Shown here: in pieces, positions 38,318 through 47,164 of the stretch
Layout: every line of letters starts with the position of its first letter
Position numbering within the stretch: the stretch's first letter is position 1
From: Betaproteobacteria bacterium UBA3031
GTDB lineage: Bacteria; Pseudomonadota; Gammaproteobacteria; Burkholderiales; Eutrophovitaceae
Reading direction: 5' to 3'
Assembly: GCA_002367635.1 (NCBI GenBank)
Contig: DFDI01000073.1
Location: forward strand, 1-54,464
DNA: 54,464 nucleotides
Notes under the pieces: generated by a model
The model's input: only the letters and a program-made list of their open reading frames with translations
Told to the model about the DNA's origin: nothing
Database searches by the model: none
Program-made: the position numbers and the translations under genes

Positions 38318-38767
38318 TTAATTGCATTTCCCGTTGCATTTGATGGCTCTTTGCGCGCAGTTAATTTCATTGAAGCGACTTTTTACTGCAAAGCTATAAC
38401 TACCCCCAGAATGAAAGGCTCCAGCGCCATTACATTGCAACCGTTTGGTGACATAGATGGGATCAGCAAGCCACTTGACGTTGGCGCATCCTGGGCTTCC
38501 GGTACCAAATTGAACGCCCAGTTGGTACGTCGCGCAGAATCCAGAGCGATGCATCACGTCCCCTTCAATTGCCCAACGCCCATCGTCTCTTAGCCAAACC
38601 TTGATTGGTCCAAAATCAAAATCCGATCGCGCAGCCTGCCCACCACCTAAATTACTGGTTGCTTGGGCTTCTGACGAGAGGACGCGTACTTCCTCAGATG
38701 AAAAAGCGGAGGAGCCGCCCATTATTAAAATGAGTAATAAAAATATACGGATTGCATTTTGTCCCAT
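38318..38767 (-). CDS. Small exported protein with six cysteines, function unknown
   Basis: 149 residues. A signal peptide (IRIFLLLILIMGGSSA) ends near residue 22. The mature part carries six cysteines in its C-terminal half (SGFCATY, PGCANV, LQCNGAG, INCAQRA, KCNGKCN), enough for three disulfides in the periplasm or outside. I recognise no domain family. Aromatic residues and a WLRDDGRWAIEG segment suggest a compact beta-rich fold. Its 3' end meets the metallophosphatase-like gene 27 bases away. Confidence 0.65.
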   Translation of the reverse strand: MGQNAIRIFLLLILIMGGSSAFSSEEVRVLSSEAQATSNLGGGQAARSDFDFGPIKVWLRDDGRWAIEGDVMHRSGFCATYQLGVQFGTGSPGCANVKWLADPIYVTKRLQCNGAGAFHSGGSYSFAVKSRFNEINCAQRAIKCNGKCN

Positions 38768-38966
38768 ACGGCCAATCTATCACGAAAAAAAACCGGTTAC
38801 CAGCTCGTTGACAAAGCCTTTTTAAAAGCATATTACTGACAAGATGTCGTGGATAACAGGTTCTGAGATGTTTTTATTAGATGTTTATTTGTTCCGTACC
38901 TTAATTTAATACCTGACCAATAGCCCATTAGATGAGTTATTTTGGATTAAATCATTGCAAGATATA

Positions 38967-39192
38967 ATGCTTAAAATTTCAATTTTCAGTATTTGTCTTA
39001 TTTTTTGGCTGTAGTACTAAAGAGATGATGACTCGGTCTGAGCTTGAGTGTCCGATGTGTGACTTGGAAATTGTCATAAGCGACTTTGAGAGGCAAGGTT
39101 CAAGAACTAATTGGTGCATCACTAATGCAGACAGATCAAAATTTACTTGTCGGGAGGTTGCGTTGGGACAGCCGCCTTGTTTGATTCGGTAG
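38967..39192 (+). pseudogene. Frameshifted small lipoprotein gene
   Basis: The ATG at 38967 opens a signal-peptide-like frame that stops at 39012-39014 (14 or 15 codons). If one T is removed from the six-T run at 39001-39006, the frame runs to the TAG at 39190-39192. It then reads about 74 residues: a basic start, a hydrophobic core, lipobox IFGC, then a hydrophilic mature part with five further cysteines (ECPMC, NWC, FTC, PPC). The downstream frame alone can start only at ATG 39025, inside the mature part. It may be a broken gene, a phase-variable gene, or an assembly error in a homopolymer. The rest of the 449-base gap (38768-38966 and 39193-39216) is AT-rich with nothing I can name. Confidence 0.6.
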
Positions 39193-39216
39193 TAACTAGC
39201 CTCTGGAGTTTTCGTT

Positions 39217-39942
39217 TTGACCTCTCGCTTTACATATGCTCCTCTAGGAGATCAGGCTGTACTTATTTCTCTGGAATCAGGGTCTTCACAAGGGAATGAG
39301 TTGGTGTCCGCCGGCGCGCTAGCTGAGAAAATTAGAGGGTTTAATCTTAGAGGGGTCACGGATATTGTTCCGGCTTTTTCGCAGCTTGCGATTCATTACA
39401 ACCCAAATGAGTGGGTTTCCTCTTCTGGTCAGTCTCCATTTGAAAGGATCGTCGAGTATCTAGAGCGAAAGTTGGTTAGTAAAGAAATTGTCTTAAGCGC
39501 GAAGAAATCACAATTAGTTCGTGTTCCTGTTTGCTACGATAAAAAAATGGGTTTGGATTTGGTGGTTATTTCTTTGACTTTAGGCATTTCTGTCGATGAT
39601 GTAATTAATTTGCATCAATCTGTTGTGTACTCCGTAGGAGCGATCGGCTTTGCTCCAGGATTTGCCTATCTTGAAGGTTTAGATTCTGTACTGAAAATTC
39701 CCCGTCGAGATGCGCCACGTACTAGAGTTCCTGCAGGAAGTGTTGCTATTGGTGGGGGCTATAGCGGGATTTATCCATCAACCTTGCCGGGCGGATGGCA
39801 TATTTTGGGTAGGACGCGTATGAAGCTTTTTCGAAAACAAGGTGATTGTGGTGCATTGTTGAGCGTCGGTGATCTAGTCCAGTTCGAGATGATTTCCATT
39901 GAGGAATACGATGTAAATCAGATTATGGAAACTGACGTATGA
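39217..39942 (+). CDS. pxpB: 5-oxoprolinase subunit PxpB
   Basis: 241 residues, KipI-like. The PxpB signature is clear: APLGDQAVLISLE at the start and GFAPGFAYLEGLD with RTRVPAGSVAIGG near the C-terminus. PxpA, PxpB and PxpC together hydrolyse 5-oxoproline to glutamate using ATP. The start is a TTG at 39217, with TGGAG about nine bases before it and an N-terminus that fits the family. It overlaps pxpC by four bases (ATGA), which points to coupled translation. Confidence 0.93.
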   Translation: MTSRFTYAPLGDQAVLISLESGSSQGNELVSAGALAEKIRGFNLRGVTDIVPAFSQLAIHYNPNEWVSSSGQSPFERIVEYLERKLVSKEIVLSAKKSQLVRVPVCYDKKMGLDLVVISLTLGISVDDVINLHQSVVYSVGAIGFAPGFAYLEGLDSVLKIPRRDAPRTRVPAGSVAIGGGYSGIYPSTLPGGWHILGRTRMKLFRKQGDCGALLSVGDLVQFEMISIEEYDVNQIMETDV

Positions 39943-40967
39943 GCACTAATCAATCGGGCTTAATTCATGTGTTGAGCCCAGGATTACTGACGACTATTCA
40001 GGATAGAGGTAGAGCGGGTTGGCAGAATCATGGTGTTTCTGTTTCTGGAGCGGCAGACTTAAATTCTATGACTATTGCTAATGCTCTAGTTGGCAATAAG
40101 CTGGATGCACCAATCATAGAATTCGTTATGGTCGGTCCTGATTTGGTATTTTCATGTGATTGTGTTGTTGCATTTAGTGGGGCGAATTTCGCATTTAGTA
40201 TTGACGGTAATGCGATACCACTCGGACGTCCAATATGGATCTTTGCAGGGACTACGGTAACGGGTAACCGATCGTCGAATGGTGCGTTTGGGTACATGGC
40301 GATTTCAGGCATATTGGACATTGAGGCAGTTATGGGGAGTGTGTCCACGGACACAGGTAGTAAATTTGGAGGAGTTGAGGGCAGGTCTCTAAAGGCTGGT
40401 GATGTTTTGGTTGTTATTGATTCACCTGATAAATTGGCGCTACTAAAGCGGATGAGCGCTAGAGGGGGACAATCTTTTATTGCTCCGAAGTGGAGTGTAA
40501 AAGGTTTGTTTAGCGCCAAAGGATCTAAAAAAGATAAGGTGCTTAGGTTTGTACCTTCTGAAAAATGGATCGGTTTATCAGAAGAGGTTAGAAAAACTAC
40601 TTGTTTGGGTACGTATCGTGTTACTCCCCAATCGAACCGCATGGGGGTTCGGTTATCTGGAAAGAGTATTGATATGCAAAAGTCTGAACACGAGCCTTCC
40701 GTGCCCGTTGTCTTGGGTGCGATACAAGTGCCGCCCAATGGACAACCCATCATCTTGTCAGTCGACCGACAGACAATTGGCGGGTATCCATCGATTGGCG
40801 TTGTGGCATCCGTAGATCGTACGACCCTGGTGCAATGTCAACCTGGAGATGGTTTACGGTTCGTCGAGATTTCGGTGAATGACGCACAAACTGCCTTACT
40901 CCAAGAACAGAATGCGATGGCGGAGCTTGTTCGTTCTATTGGGCACCGGATTCAGGAGTTGAGCTAA
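39939..40967 (+). CDS. pxpC: 5-oxoprolinase subunit PxpC
   Basis: 342 residues, KipA-like. The family start VLSPGLLTTIQDRGRAGWQNHGVSVSG appears as LLTTIQDRGRAGWQ. The C-terminal part has SNRMGVRLSG and PPNGQPIILSVDRQTIGGYP. It partners with PxpB in the 5-oxoprolinase complex; in Bacillus the KipA/KipI pair also affects sporulation kinase, which does not apply here. The ATG overlaps the pxpB stop, and its TAA shares one base with the pxpA ATG. Confidence 0.93.
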   Translation: MSTNQSGLIHVLSPGLLTTIQDRGRAGWQNHGVSVSGAADLNSMTIANALVGNKLDAPIIEFVMVGPDLVFSCDCVVAFSGANFAFSIDGNAIPLGRPIWIFAGTTVTGNRSSNGAFGYMAISGILDIEAVMGSVSTDTGSKFGGVEGRSLKAGDVLVVIDSPDKLALLKRMSARGGQSFIAPKWSVKGLFSAKGSKKDKVLRFVPSEKWIGLSEEVRKTTCLGTYRVTPQSNRMGVRLSGKSIDMQKSEHEPSVPVVLGAIQVPPNGQPIILSVDRQTIGGYPSIGVVASVDRTTLVQCQPGDGLRFVEISVNDAQTALLQEQNAMAELVRSIGHRIQELS

Positions 40968-41737
40968 TGGAGCTACATATCGATCTTAATTGCGATCTTG
41001 GAGAATATCGATCTGTTGAAGGGGAGCGTAAAGAAATAGCGATAATGCCCTACCTCAGTTCGACGAATATTGCTTGTGGAATGCACGCGGGAGATCGCAA
41101 CTCCATTAGGGCGACCGCCCGAAGGGCTGTAGAACATGACGTGGGTGTTGGGGCCCATCCATCGTTTCCTGATAGAGATAATTTTGGTCGTAAGGCTATG
41201 AATTTGCCCGAGGATAAGCTAAGAGAGGTGGTGCGTCGTCAGATCGAGGAGTTCGTTAATCACGCTCTGGCTGTTGGTGCCGTCATGACTCACGTTAAAG
41301 CGCACGGAGCACTGTACAACATGGCTGCAGTTGACATAAATATAGCCATGATTATTTGCGAGACGATCGCCGATTTTAATGCTGATTTATTCGTTTTTGG
41401 TTTGGCGAACTCGTGTTGGGTGGGGGCTGCTGAGGCGGTTGGAATTGAACTCGTAGAGGAGGCGTTTGCAGACAGGCGTTACTTATCAGGGTGTGAACTT
41501 GTGCCCAGAACGAATCAGCAGGCCTTGATTACAGACGTGGTGGAAGCTGAACAACAAGTGATCAGGCTGGTTGAGCAAAATTTAGTGATGAGCTTAGATG
41601 ATGTTAATTATGGTGTTGCGCCAGGCACGATTTGTATTCACGGTGATGGGGTTAATGCCTTGGGTATCGTCTCTAATCTTCGGTCTTCACTAACAAAGCG
41701 TGGGATTCAAGTTAGATACCCTAAAATTTGTCTTTAA
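40967..41737 (+). CDS. pxpA: 5-oxoprolinase subunit PxpA (LamB/YcsF family)
   Basis: 256 residues. The family start IDLNCDLGEYRSVEG and STNIACGMHAGDRN are present, and so is VKAHGALYNMAAVD with the later GTICIHGDGVNAL. This is the catalytic, metal-dependent-looking subunit of the 5-oxoprolinase complex. It forms a tight operon with pxpB and pxpC, in the order B-C-A. The start overlaps pxpC by one base. Confidence 0.94.
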   Translation: MELHIDLNCDLGEYRSVEGERKEIAIMPYLSSTNIACGMHAGDRNSIRATARRAVEHDVGVGAHPSFPDRDNFGRKAMNLPEDKLREVVRRQIEEFVNHALAVGAVMTHVKAHGALYNMAAVDINIAMIICETIADFNADLFVFGLANSCWVGAAEAVGIELVEEAFADRRYLSGCELVPRTNQQALITDVVEAEQQVIRLVEQNLVMSLDDVNYGVAPGTICIHGDGVNALGIVSNLRSSLTKRGIQVRYPKICL

Positions 41738-41862
41738 GGAATCAAACGCATAAAGTCGTTATACTGTCCAGCACCTTCAGCACCTAAAACTCATATTGAT
41801 ATTGCCTTTTTGGGCGTGTAGTGATGGGAATCGCAGCTAAATACACATTTCTGGACCATGAG

Positions 41863-42651
41863 ATGACCTTAAATAAATATGTAGCACCTCTTTTGATTTT
41901 TTTTGGGGTTTTGATGTCACCAGATATTTCAATTGCAGAAGAGAAAAAAACGATTGCAGTCGATACGTCTAAAGCCTTAGACCCAAGCCGCCCAAAGACT
42001 AAAATTTTTAGCAGATATGAATTTAAGGAGGATGAGGCGGGTAATGAGGTGTCTATCATCGAGGCTTTGTACGATTTTCCATTAAATAATGATTGGTCAG
42101 TTCGTGTACAGGCTCCAGTCGTGCACCGTAACCCAGCTTTATCTGCTGAGTCAGAAGCAGGCATGGGTGACATGACACTGCGTATTGCTAAAAATACGTT
42201 TACGACTGATGGTGGTTCACCTTGGTTTTTGGCGTTGGAGACTATTTGGGATACGGCATCAGACGTAACCTTGGGCAAAGGTAAAAATCGAGTAGCGCCA
42301 ACGATATTTGGATTTGTAAAAGTACCGAGCTTAGGGTTGCTTGCATTTCCTCAGGTTCAAACTTTTTTTACAATGGGCGGTGATGATAGTCGAACGGATG
42401 TAAATTTCACGTCATTAAAATTACCAATCTTAAAAAAGCTGGCTAATCGTTATTATTTCTTCGTAGAACCATTTGTTGCTTGGGATCATGTGCGCCATGA
42501 GCAATCGACAGGGACGCTTGAGTTAGAGTATGGTCGATTTGTTAATCCTTCAACAATGCTCTATGTTCGGCCAGGAACTACCCTTTGGGGGGACGAGTCA
42601 GCGTTTTCATTTAAGTACAACATGGAAATTGGTTTTCGACTGTTCTTATAA
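41863..42651 (+). CDS. Exported barrel-like protein of unknown function
   Basis: 262 residues from the ATG at 41863, which gives a clean signal peptide (YVAPLLIFFGVLMS ... SIA before EE). An upstream GTG at 41821 in the same frame would bury this signal. The mature part has the alternating pattern of short amphipathic strands, with GMGDMTLRIAKN, TFGDDS-like turns and a final segment NMEIGFRLFL. It resembles small outer-membrane beta-barrel or transporter-type proteins, but I cannot name the family. It follows the pxp operon by 125 bases and may be separate from it. Confidence 0.6.
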   Translation: MTLNKYVAPLLIFFGVLMSPDISIAEEKKTIAVDTSKALDPSRPKTKIFSRYEFKEDEAGNEVSIIEALYDFPLNNDWSVRVQAPVVHRNPALSAESEAGMGDMTLRIAKNTFTTDGGSPWFLALETIWDTASDVTLGKGKNRVAPTIFGFVKVPSLGLLAFPQVQTFFTMGGDDSRTDVNFTSLKLPILKKLANRYYFFVEPFVAWDHVRHEQSTGTLELEYGRFVNPSTMLYVRPGTTLWGDESAFSFKYNMEIGFRLFL

Positions 42652-42714
42652 AACTGAGGGCGACGGCTTGTGTGATATAAGTTTCTGTATGGGGACATTA
42701 ACGGGACGCTTCTT

Positions 42715-43470
42715 GTGAACATCGGGTTAGTGATTATTGGGGATGAGATTCTTTCGGGAAGACGAAAGGATAGGCATCTTGAAAAGTCGATTGAAATTCT
42801 TCACGCGCGTGGACTTAAGGTTACCTGGGTTAGTTATCTGCCTGATAGTCCTGAGTTATTGACGCAAACGTTCACACGCACCTTGAGTTCAAATGATGTG
42901 ATTTTTAGCTTTGGTGGTATTGGGGCAACGCCAGATGATTATACGAGACAATCTGTTGCGGACGCCCTTGGCGAAGATGTCATTGTGCATCCTGAAGCGA
43001 AGCTAGAAATAGAGAGTCAGTTTGGAAAGGATGCTTATCCAAATCGAATCAAAATGGGTATGTTCCCGAAGGGCTCTAGAATTATTCCCAATGCCTTTAA
43101 TCGTATCCCTGGTTTCAGTATTCGGCGGCACCATTTTCTGCCCGGATTTCCGTCGATGGCTTGGTCTATGATGGAGTGGGTGCTAGATCATGAGTATGCG
43201 GACCAACACGTGCAAGACCGTGACATCGAGCGATCAATACTTATTTTGGATGTGCCCGAGAGTACTTTGATTCCGTTAATGGATGAGTGTCTTGAACTGT
43301 TTTCTGGATGTAAAGTTTTTAGCTTGCCGACTATCACCGATGACAGGAAGCGTCGCGTCGAATTGGGAGTCAAGGGTAATAAGGATGTCGTGGATTCGGC
43401 TTTTGCATACATTAAAAAGATGGTTAGCCAACTTGATTGCAAGTGGGAAGAGCTAGCCCCGAGACTTTAG
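42715..43470 (+). CDS. CinA/MoaB-like molybdopterin-binding domain protein
   Basis: 251 residues from a GTG at 42715. The N-terminus GLVIIGDEILSGRRKDRH is the CinA/MogA-type binding domain start, with SFGGIGATPDDYTRQ as the second motif. It lacks the C-terminal nicotinamide-nucleotide amidase domain of full CinA, so it is a stand-alone CinA-N-type protein whose role is not settled. It may act on nucleotide damage or cofactor chemistry. It is convergent with gluQ and overlaps it by 4 bases. Confidence 0.82.
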   Translation: MNIGLVIIGDEILSGRRKDRHLEKSIEILHARGLKVTWVSYLPDSPELLTQTFTRTLSSNDVIFSFGGIGATPDDYTRQSVADALGEDVIVHPEAKLEIESQFGKDAYPNRIKMGMFPKGSRIIPNAFNRIPGFSIRRHHFLPGFPSMAWSMMEWVLDHEYADQHVQDRDIERSILILDVPESTLIPLMDECLELFSGCKVFSLPTITDDRKRRVELGVKGNKDVVDSAFAYIKKMVSQLDCKWEELAPRL

Positions 43471-44351
43471 TTATCTGCCTGCCTGGAGTTGATAGCCGAT
43501 GTGTCCCAATGTTTACTAGCCCAGATCAAAATTTCTTCAATACTCGAACTAAGAAGCTCTGGCGGCAGATTCTGATGCAGGAACCTTAAGGCATCAATCA
43601 GTACTTTTTTTGGCGCTTTTGCATTGATTGGTCCGGCTTTATTTTGTTTTGAGAGTTTCTGTCCTGCCTCGTTTTTTACAAGAGGCAAATGCAAGAAGCT
43701 TGGAGTCATTTGTCCTAGCGCTCTTTGTAGTTCGGCTTGCCTGAGACTGGAACGCAATAAATCTCGTCCTCTCACCACATGAGTAATGCCTAATCTGTGA
43801 TCATCAAGCACGCTTGCTAAATGATATGAAGGGGTCCCATCAGCCTTAAACACTACGAAGTCACCCGAGGTGACATATAAATCTTCAGCAATTAGGCCTT
43901 GCCCGATATCGTTAATGGTTATTGTGCATGGTTGACGGAGATTGAAGCGGTGGTTTCTGATGGTTTGATTTTCAGTGAAATGGAATTTGCAATGGCCACT
44001 ATAAATCCAGTCCCCATCCTTAAAAACAGAATGTTCTCGAAGTGTTTTTCTGCTGCAGCTGCAGGGATATACATCGTCTTTTCTTGATAGGGCATGCAGC
44101 CATTCGCCATAGTATTTTTTTTGCCGACTTTGGTAGATGGGTTGTGCATCCCAGTGCAGTCCAAGGGACTCTAGGGTGCGAAGGATGTCTGTATCTGCGC
44201 CGTCAATATTTCGCTCTTCATCTAAATCATCGATTCGAATGATCCATCGTCCGTCATTAAATTTAGCGTCACAATAACTACCAATCGCAGTAACAACTGA
44301 TCCGAAATGTAGCGATCCAGATGGGGTTGGGGCAAAACGTCCAACGTACAT
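43467..44351 (-). CDS. gluQ: Glutamyl-Q tRNA(Asp) synthetase
   Basis: 294 residues. It has the GluRS-like core without an anticodon-binding domain: RFAPTPSGSLHFGSV (HIGH-type motif) and QKLSKQNKAG (KMSKS-type). A zinc-like cysteine cluster CSCSRK ... GHC is present. GluQ adds glutamate to the queuosine base of tRNA-Asp. Its C-terminal end overlaps the CinA-like gene by 4 bases. The two stop codons interlock in TTAG. Confidence 0.93.
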   Translation of the reverse strand: MYVGRFAPTPSGSLHFGSVVTAIGSYCDAKFNDGRWIIRIDDLDEERNIDGADTDILRTLESLGLHWDAQPIYQSRQKKYYGEWLHALSRKDDVYPCSCSRKTLREHSVFKDGDWIYSGHCKFHFTENQTIRNHRFNLRQPCTITINDIGQGLIAEDLYVTSGDFVVFKADGTPSYHLASVLDDHRLGITHVVRGRDLLRSSLRQAELQRALGQMTPSFLHLPLVKNEAGQKLSKQNKAGPINAKAPKKVLIDALRFLHQNLPPELLSSSIEEILIWASKHWDTSAINSRQADN

Positions 44352-44364
44352 CTTTGATTGTTTA

Positions 44365-44703
44365 CTAAGCTTGAGCGCGCATAATGCGCACGGAATTAAG
44401 CAGGAAGAAGAAAAGGAGTAATGACAAAATTATTTCACCAATCGCCATCACCCTGAAGGTGCCGATTTCAGCATATGATCGAACGACACCCTCTATGAAG
44501 TAAGGAAAAACGATTAGAACGGTATATTGATGCGTGCGTAAATCATTGCGCAGAATCCCTAGCAGCGGTAATACAATAGGTACGCTTTTGAGTATCAGCC
44601 AGGAGCCTTCTGGGTTGAGTGGTGCCGTATATCCTTCCCAGATTAGACACCATAGACTCAAGACAATGAGTCCTCCGCTTGTAAGTATTTGGTGAGGGCG
44701 CAT
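44365..44703 (-). CDS. DUF2069 membrane protein
   Basis: 112 residues from the ATG at 44703, whose A overlaps the last base of the wrbA stop (TAATG). A longer frame would run into wrbA. Four hydrophobic segments are visible (LIVLSLWCLIW, VPIVLPLLGIL, VLIVFPYFIEGVVRSY, IILSLLLFFFLL), with SWLILKSVPIVLPLLGIL typical of DUF2069. The function is unknown. The wrbA-DUF2069 pairing is common in betaproteobacteria, which supports the taxonomy. Confidence 0.83.
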   Translation of the reverse strand: MRPHQILTSGGLIVLSLWCLIWEGYTAPLNPEGSWLILKSVPIVLPLLGILRNDLRTHQYTVLIVFPYFIEGVVRSYAEIGTFRVMAIGEIILSLLLFFFLLNSVRIMRAQA

Positions 44704-45317
44704 TAGTTTTGGGGGCTCGTTTCGTGATGATCTAGTTTTTGGGCAATGATGGCTAGATGTCTCCCTTGCGCGATACAAAGGGATTTTTCTTCTTCTGAGA
44801 TTGGTAATTTACCCTCTGGTCCTGCGAAATGGCTGGACCCATAAGGTGTTCCACCGGTAAGCGTCGTGTGTAATTCTCGTTCGGAGTAAGGAACTCCAGT
44901 TATGACCATTCCGAGATGTATTAGAGGAAACATCATTGTGGCCAGTGTAATTTCTTGACCGCCATGCATGGAGGATGAGGACGTGAATACAGTGGCCGGT
45001 TTCCCAACTAGCGCACCTTCGTGCCAAACGCCACCCAATTGATCTATGAAATATTTCATAGGGGCAGCCATATTCCCAAAGCGTGTAGGGCTTCCCAGCG
45101 CTAATCCAATGCAATCACGTAAGTCATCAACTTCAACATAAGGTGAACCTTTGTCTGGAATTGCTGCTGCCGTTTCCCCAATATTGGAAGAGACAGGCGG
45201 GACGGTTCTTAAACGTGCAGCAACACCTGGCACCATCTCGATCCCTCGAGCGATCAGTTTCGCCATTTGTTGAACGCTGCCGTTTCTAGAGTAATACAGT
45301 ACAAGGATTTCGGGCAT
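44703..45317 (-). CDS. wrbA: NAD(P)H:quinone oxidoreductase WrbA
   Basis: 204 residues with a flavodoxin fold. The phosphate loop is YYSRNGSVQQMA, the flavin segment GSPTRFGNMAAPMKYFIDQ, and SSSSMHGGQEITL together with YGSSHFAGPEG completes the WrbA pattern. It reduces quinones by two electrons, lowering oxidative stress. It lies between proS and the DUF2069 gene on the same strand, 18 bases after proS, so it is probably transcribed from the proS promoter. Confidence 0.93.
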   Translation of the reverse strand: MPEILVLYYSRNGSVQQMAKLIARGIEMVPGVAARLRTVPPVSSNIGETAAAIPDKGSPYVEVDDLRDCIGLALGSPTRFGNMAAPMKYFIDQLGGVWHEGALVGKPATVFTSSSSMHGGQEITLATMMFPLIHLGMVITGVPYSERELHTTLTGGTPYGSSHFAGPEGKLPISEEEKSLCIAQGRHLAIIAQKLDHHETSPQN

Positions 45318-45335
45318 TGTAATCTCGGTCGCCTC

Positions 45336-47057
45336 TTAAGTGGTAGTTTGATTTAGCCTATGAATAATCTCATCCAAAGCGGTATTGCTGGCGATCGGAG
45401 AGGTTTCACCAGTTTGTCGATTTGTCCATTCAAGCTCTCCGTTGTTGATTCCTCGCTCGCCTACCGTCAAACGATAGGGAATCCCAATTAACTCTAGATC
45501 CGCGAACATCACCCCCGGCCTTTCACCGCGGTCGTCAAGTAAAACTTCGACGCCTTGTTTTAATAATGCTCCTTCAAGTTTGTCACAAAAATGCTTAACT
45601 AATTCGCTTTTGTTGTATCCAATAGCTGCAATAGCAATGCTAAATGGGGCAATCGATCGTGGCCACACGATACCTTTATCATCATGACCTTGTTCGATTG
45701 CTGCAGCCACTATCCGCGATACACCAATCCCGTAGCAACCCATTTCAGCTGGCTTACTTTTTCCTTCGTTGTCAAGATAATGACATTTCATGGCTTCAGA
45801 ATATTTTGTCCTGAGTTGGAAAATGTGACCGACTTCAATGCCCCTACATATTTCTAGATTTCCCTTCCCGTCTGGACTCGGGTCCCCTGCCTGTACGTTT
45901 CGGATGTCTGCAATTTCTATTTCGTTGCGAATGTCTTGTTTAAAATTAACCCCGGTCAAATGAAAGTCACGCTCATTAGCACCACAGGAAAAGTTGGACA
46001 TTGATTGAGTGGCACGATCGGCAATAATTCGAATCTTGAGATCGACGTCTACTGGCCCAATAAATCCGATAGGGCAGCCTAAGTGTTTCTGCACCTCTTC
46101 ATCAGTTGCAAATCGGAACTGGCCCATACCTTCAATCTTTGTTAACTTTATCTCGTTAAGTTTATGGTCGCCCCTGAGCAGCAGCAAGACGAACTGGTCG
46201 CTTGCCATTACCCCAAGGGACTTAAGAACGTTAGATATAGGAATGCTGAGCGTTTTGGCTACGTCTTCGCACTTTCCTGCATCAGGGGTTGCTATTTTGA
46301 CAATCGGTTTTTTGATTTGAGGCTCATCAGCCGGCAGTGCGATGGCTTCCGCAAGCTCAATGTTTGCAGCATAGTCAGATTGAGGGCAGTAAGCGATCGC
46401 ATCTTCGCCAGAATCAGCGAGCACATGAAATTCGTGCGATCCGGTGCCACCGATTGCCCCGGTATCTGCAGCCACCGCACGATATTGTAAACCCAGACGT
46501 TCGAAAATCCGACAATAGGTCTCAAACATATTTTGATATTCACGCTGAAGGTCAGAAAAGTCTGTGTGAAACGAGTAAGCATCTTTCATGATGAACTCGC
46601 GCGCACGCATAACGCCGAATCTAGGCCGAATTTCATCTCTAAATTTTGTTTGAATTTGGTATAGGTTAACGGGAAGTTGACGGTACGACTTAATCTCTTG
46701 TCGTGCAATATCCGTAATGACTTCTTCATGTGTAGGCCCAAAGCAGAATTCTCTTTCGTGACGATCTTTTATTTTTAGCATCTGCGCGCCAAAAAGTTCC
46801 CATCGACCAGATTCTGACCACAGTTCAGCCGGTTGGATTGCAGGCATGAGTAATTCTAGAGCTCCCGCTCGCTCCATTTCTTCTCGTATGATGTTTTCGA
46901 TTTTTTTAAGGACTCGAAATCCAAGAGGGAGCCATGAGTAAAGACCGCTACCTAGTTTCTTTATAAGGCCTGCTCTAAGCATTAACTGATGCGATGTGAG
47001 TTCCGCTTCACTTGGTGCTTCTCGCAGTGTATTTAGGAAAAATTGAGTTAAACGCAT
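45336..47057 (-). CDS. proS: Prolyl-tRNA synthetase (bacterial type)
   Basis: 573 residues. The start MRLTQFFLNTLREAPSEAE is typical. The class II catalytic core shows GLYSWLPLGFRVLKKIENI and FRDEIRPRFGVMRAREFIMKD. The insertion editing domain (about 230-390) is present and clears mis-charged alanine or cysteine. The C-terminal anticodon-binding domain has LLDDRGERPGVMFADLELIGIP. It is divergent from the spermidine-synthase-like gene. wrbA and DUF2069 follow on its strand. Confidence 0.97.
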   Translation of the reverse strand: MRLTQFFLNTLREAPSEAELTSHQLMLRAGLIKKLGSGLYSWLPLGFRVLKKIENIIREEMERAGALELLMPAIQPAELWSESGRWELFGAQMLKIKDRHEREFCFGPTHEEVITDIARQEIKSYRQLPVNLYQIQTKFRDEIRPRFGVMRAREFIMKDAYSFHTDFSDLQREYQNMFETYCRIFERLGLQYRAVAADTGAIGGTGSHEFHVLADSGEDAIAYCPQSDYAANIELAEAIALPADEPQIKKPIVKIATPDAGKCEDVAKTLSIPISNVLKSLGVMASDQFVLLLLRGDHKLNEIKLTKIEGMGQFRFATDEEVQKHLGCPIGFIGPVDVDLKIRIIADRATQSMSNFSCGANERDFHLTGVNFKQDIRNEIEIADIRNVQAGDPSPDGKGNLEICRGIEVGHIFQLRTKYSEAMKCHYLDNEGKSKPAEMGCYGIGVSRIVAAAIEQGHDDKGIVWPRSIAPFSIAIAAIGYNKSELVKHFCDKLEGALLKQGVEVLLDDRGERPGVMFADLELIGIPYRLTVGERGINNGELEWTNRQTGETSPIASNTALDEIIHRLNQTTT

Positions 47058-47164
47058 TTTGGCTAATTATCTTGATAAGAAACGATCATTCTATCCCGAT
47101 GAAAAAAAGTTATGTGGTTAAACTGCCCGTACAATGATGAGTTAGTCAATAAGCAGAGAATAGT

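Noticed and set aside
40028..40753. Long 241-codon open frame on the minus strand
   Set aside because: It lies wholly antisense to pxpC, which has full family homology; it has no domain and no ribosome site.
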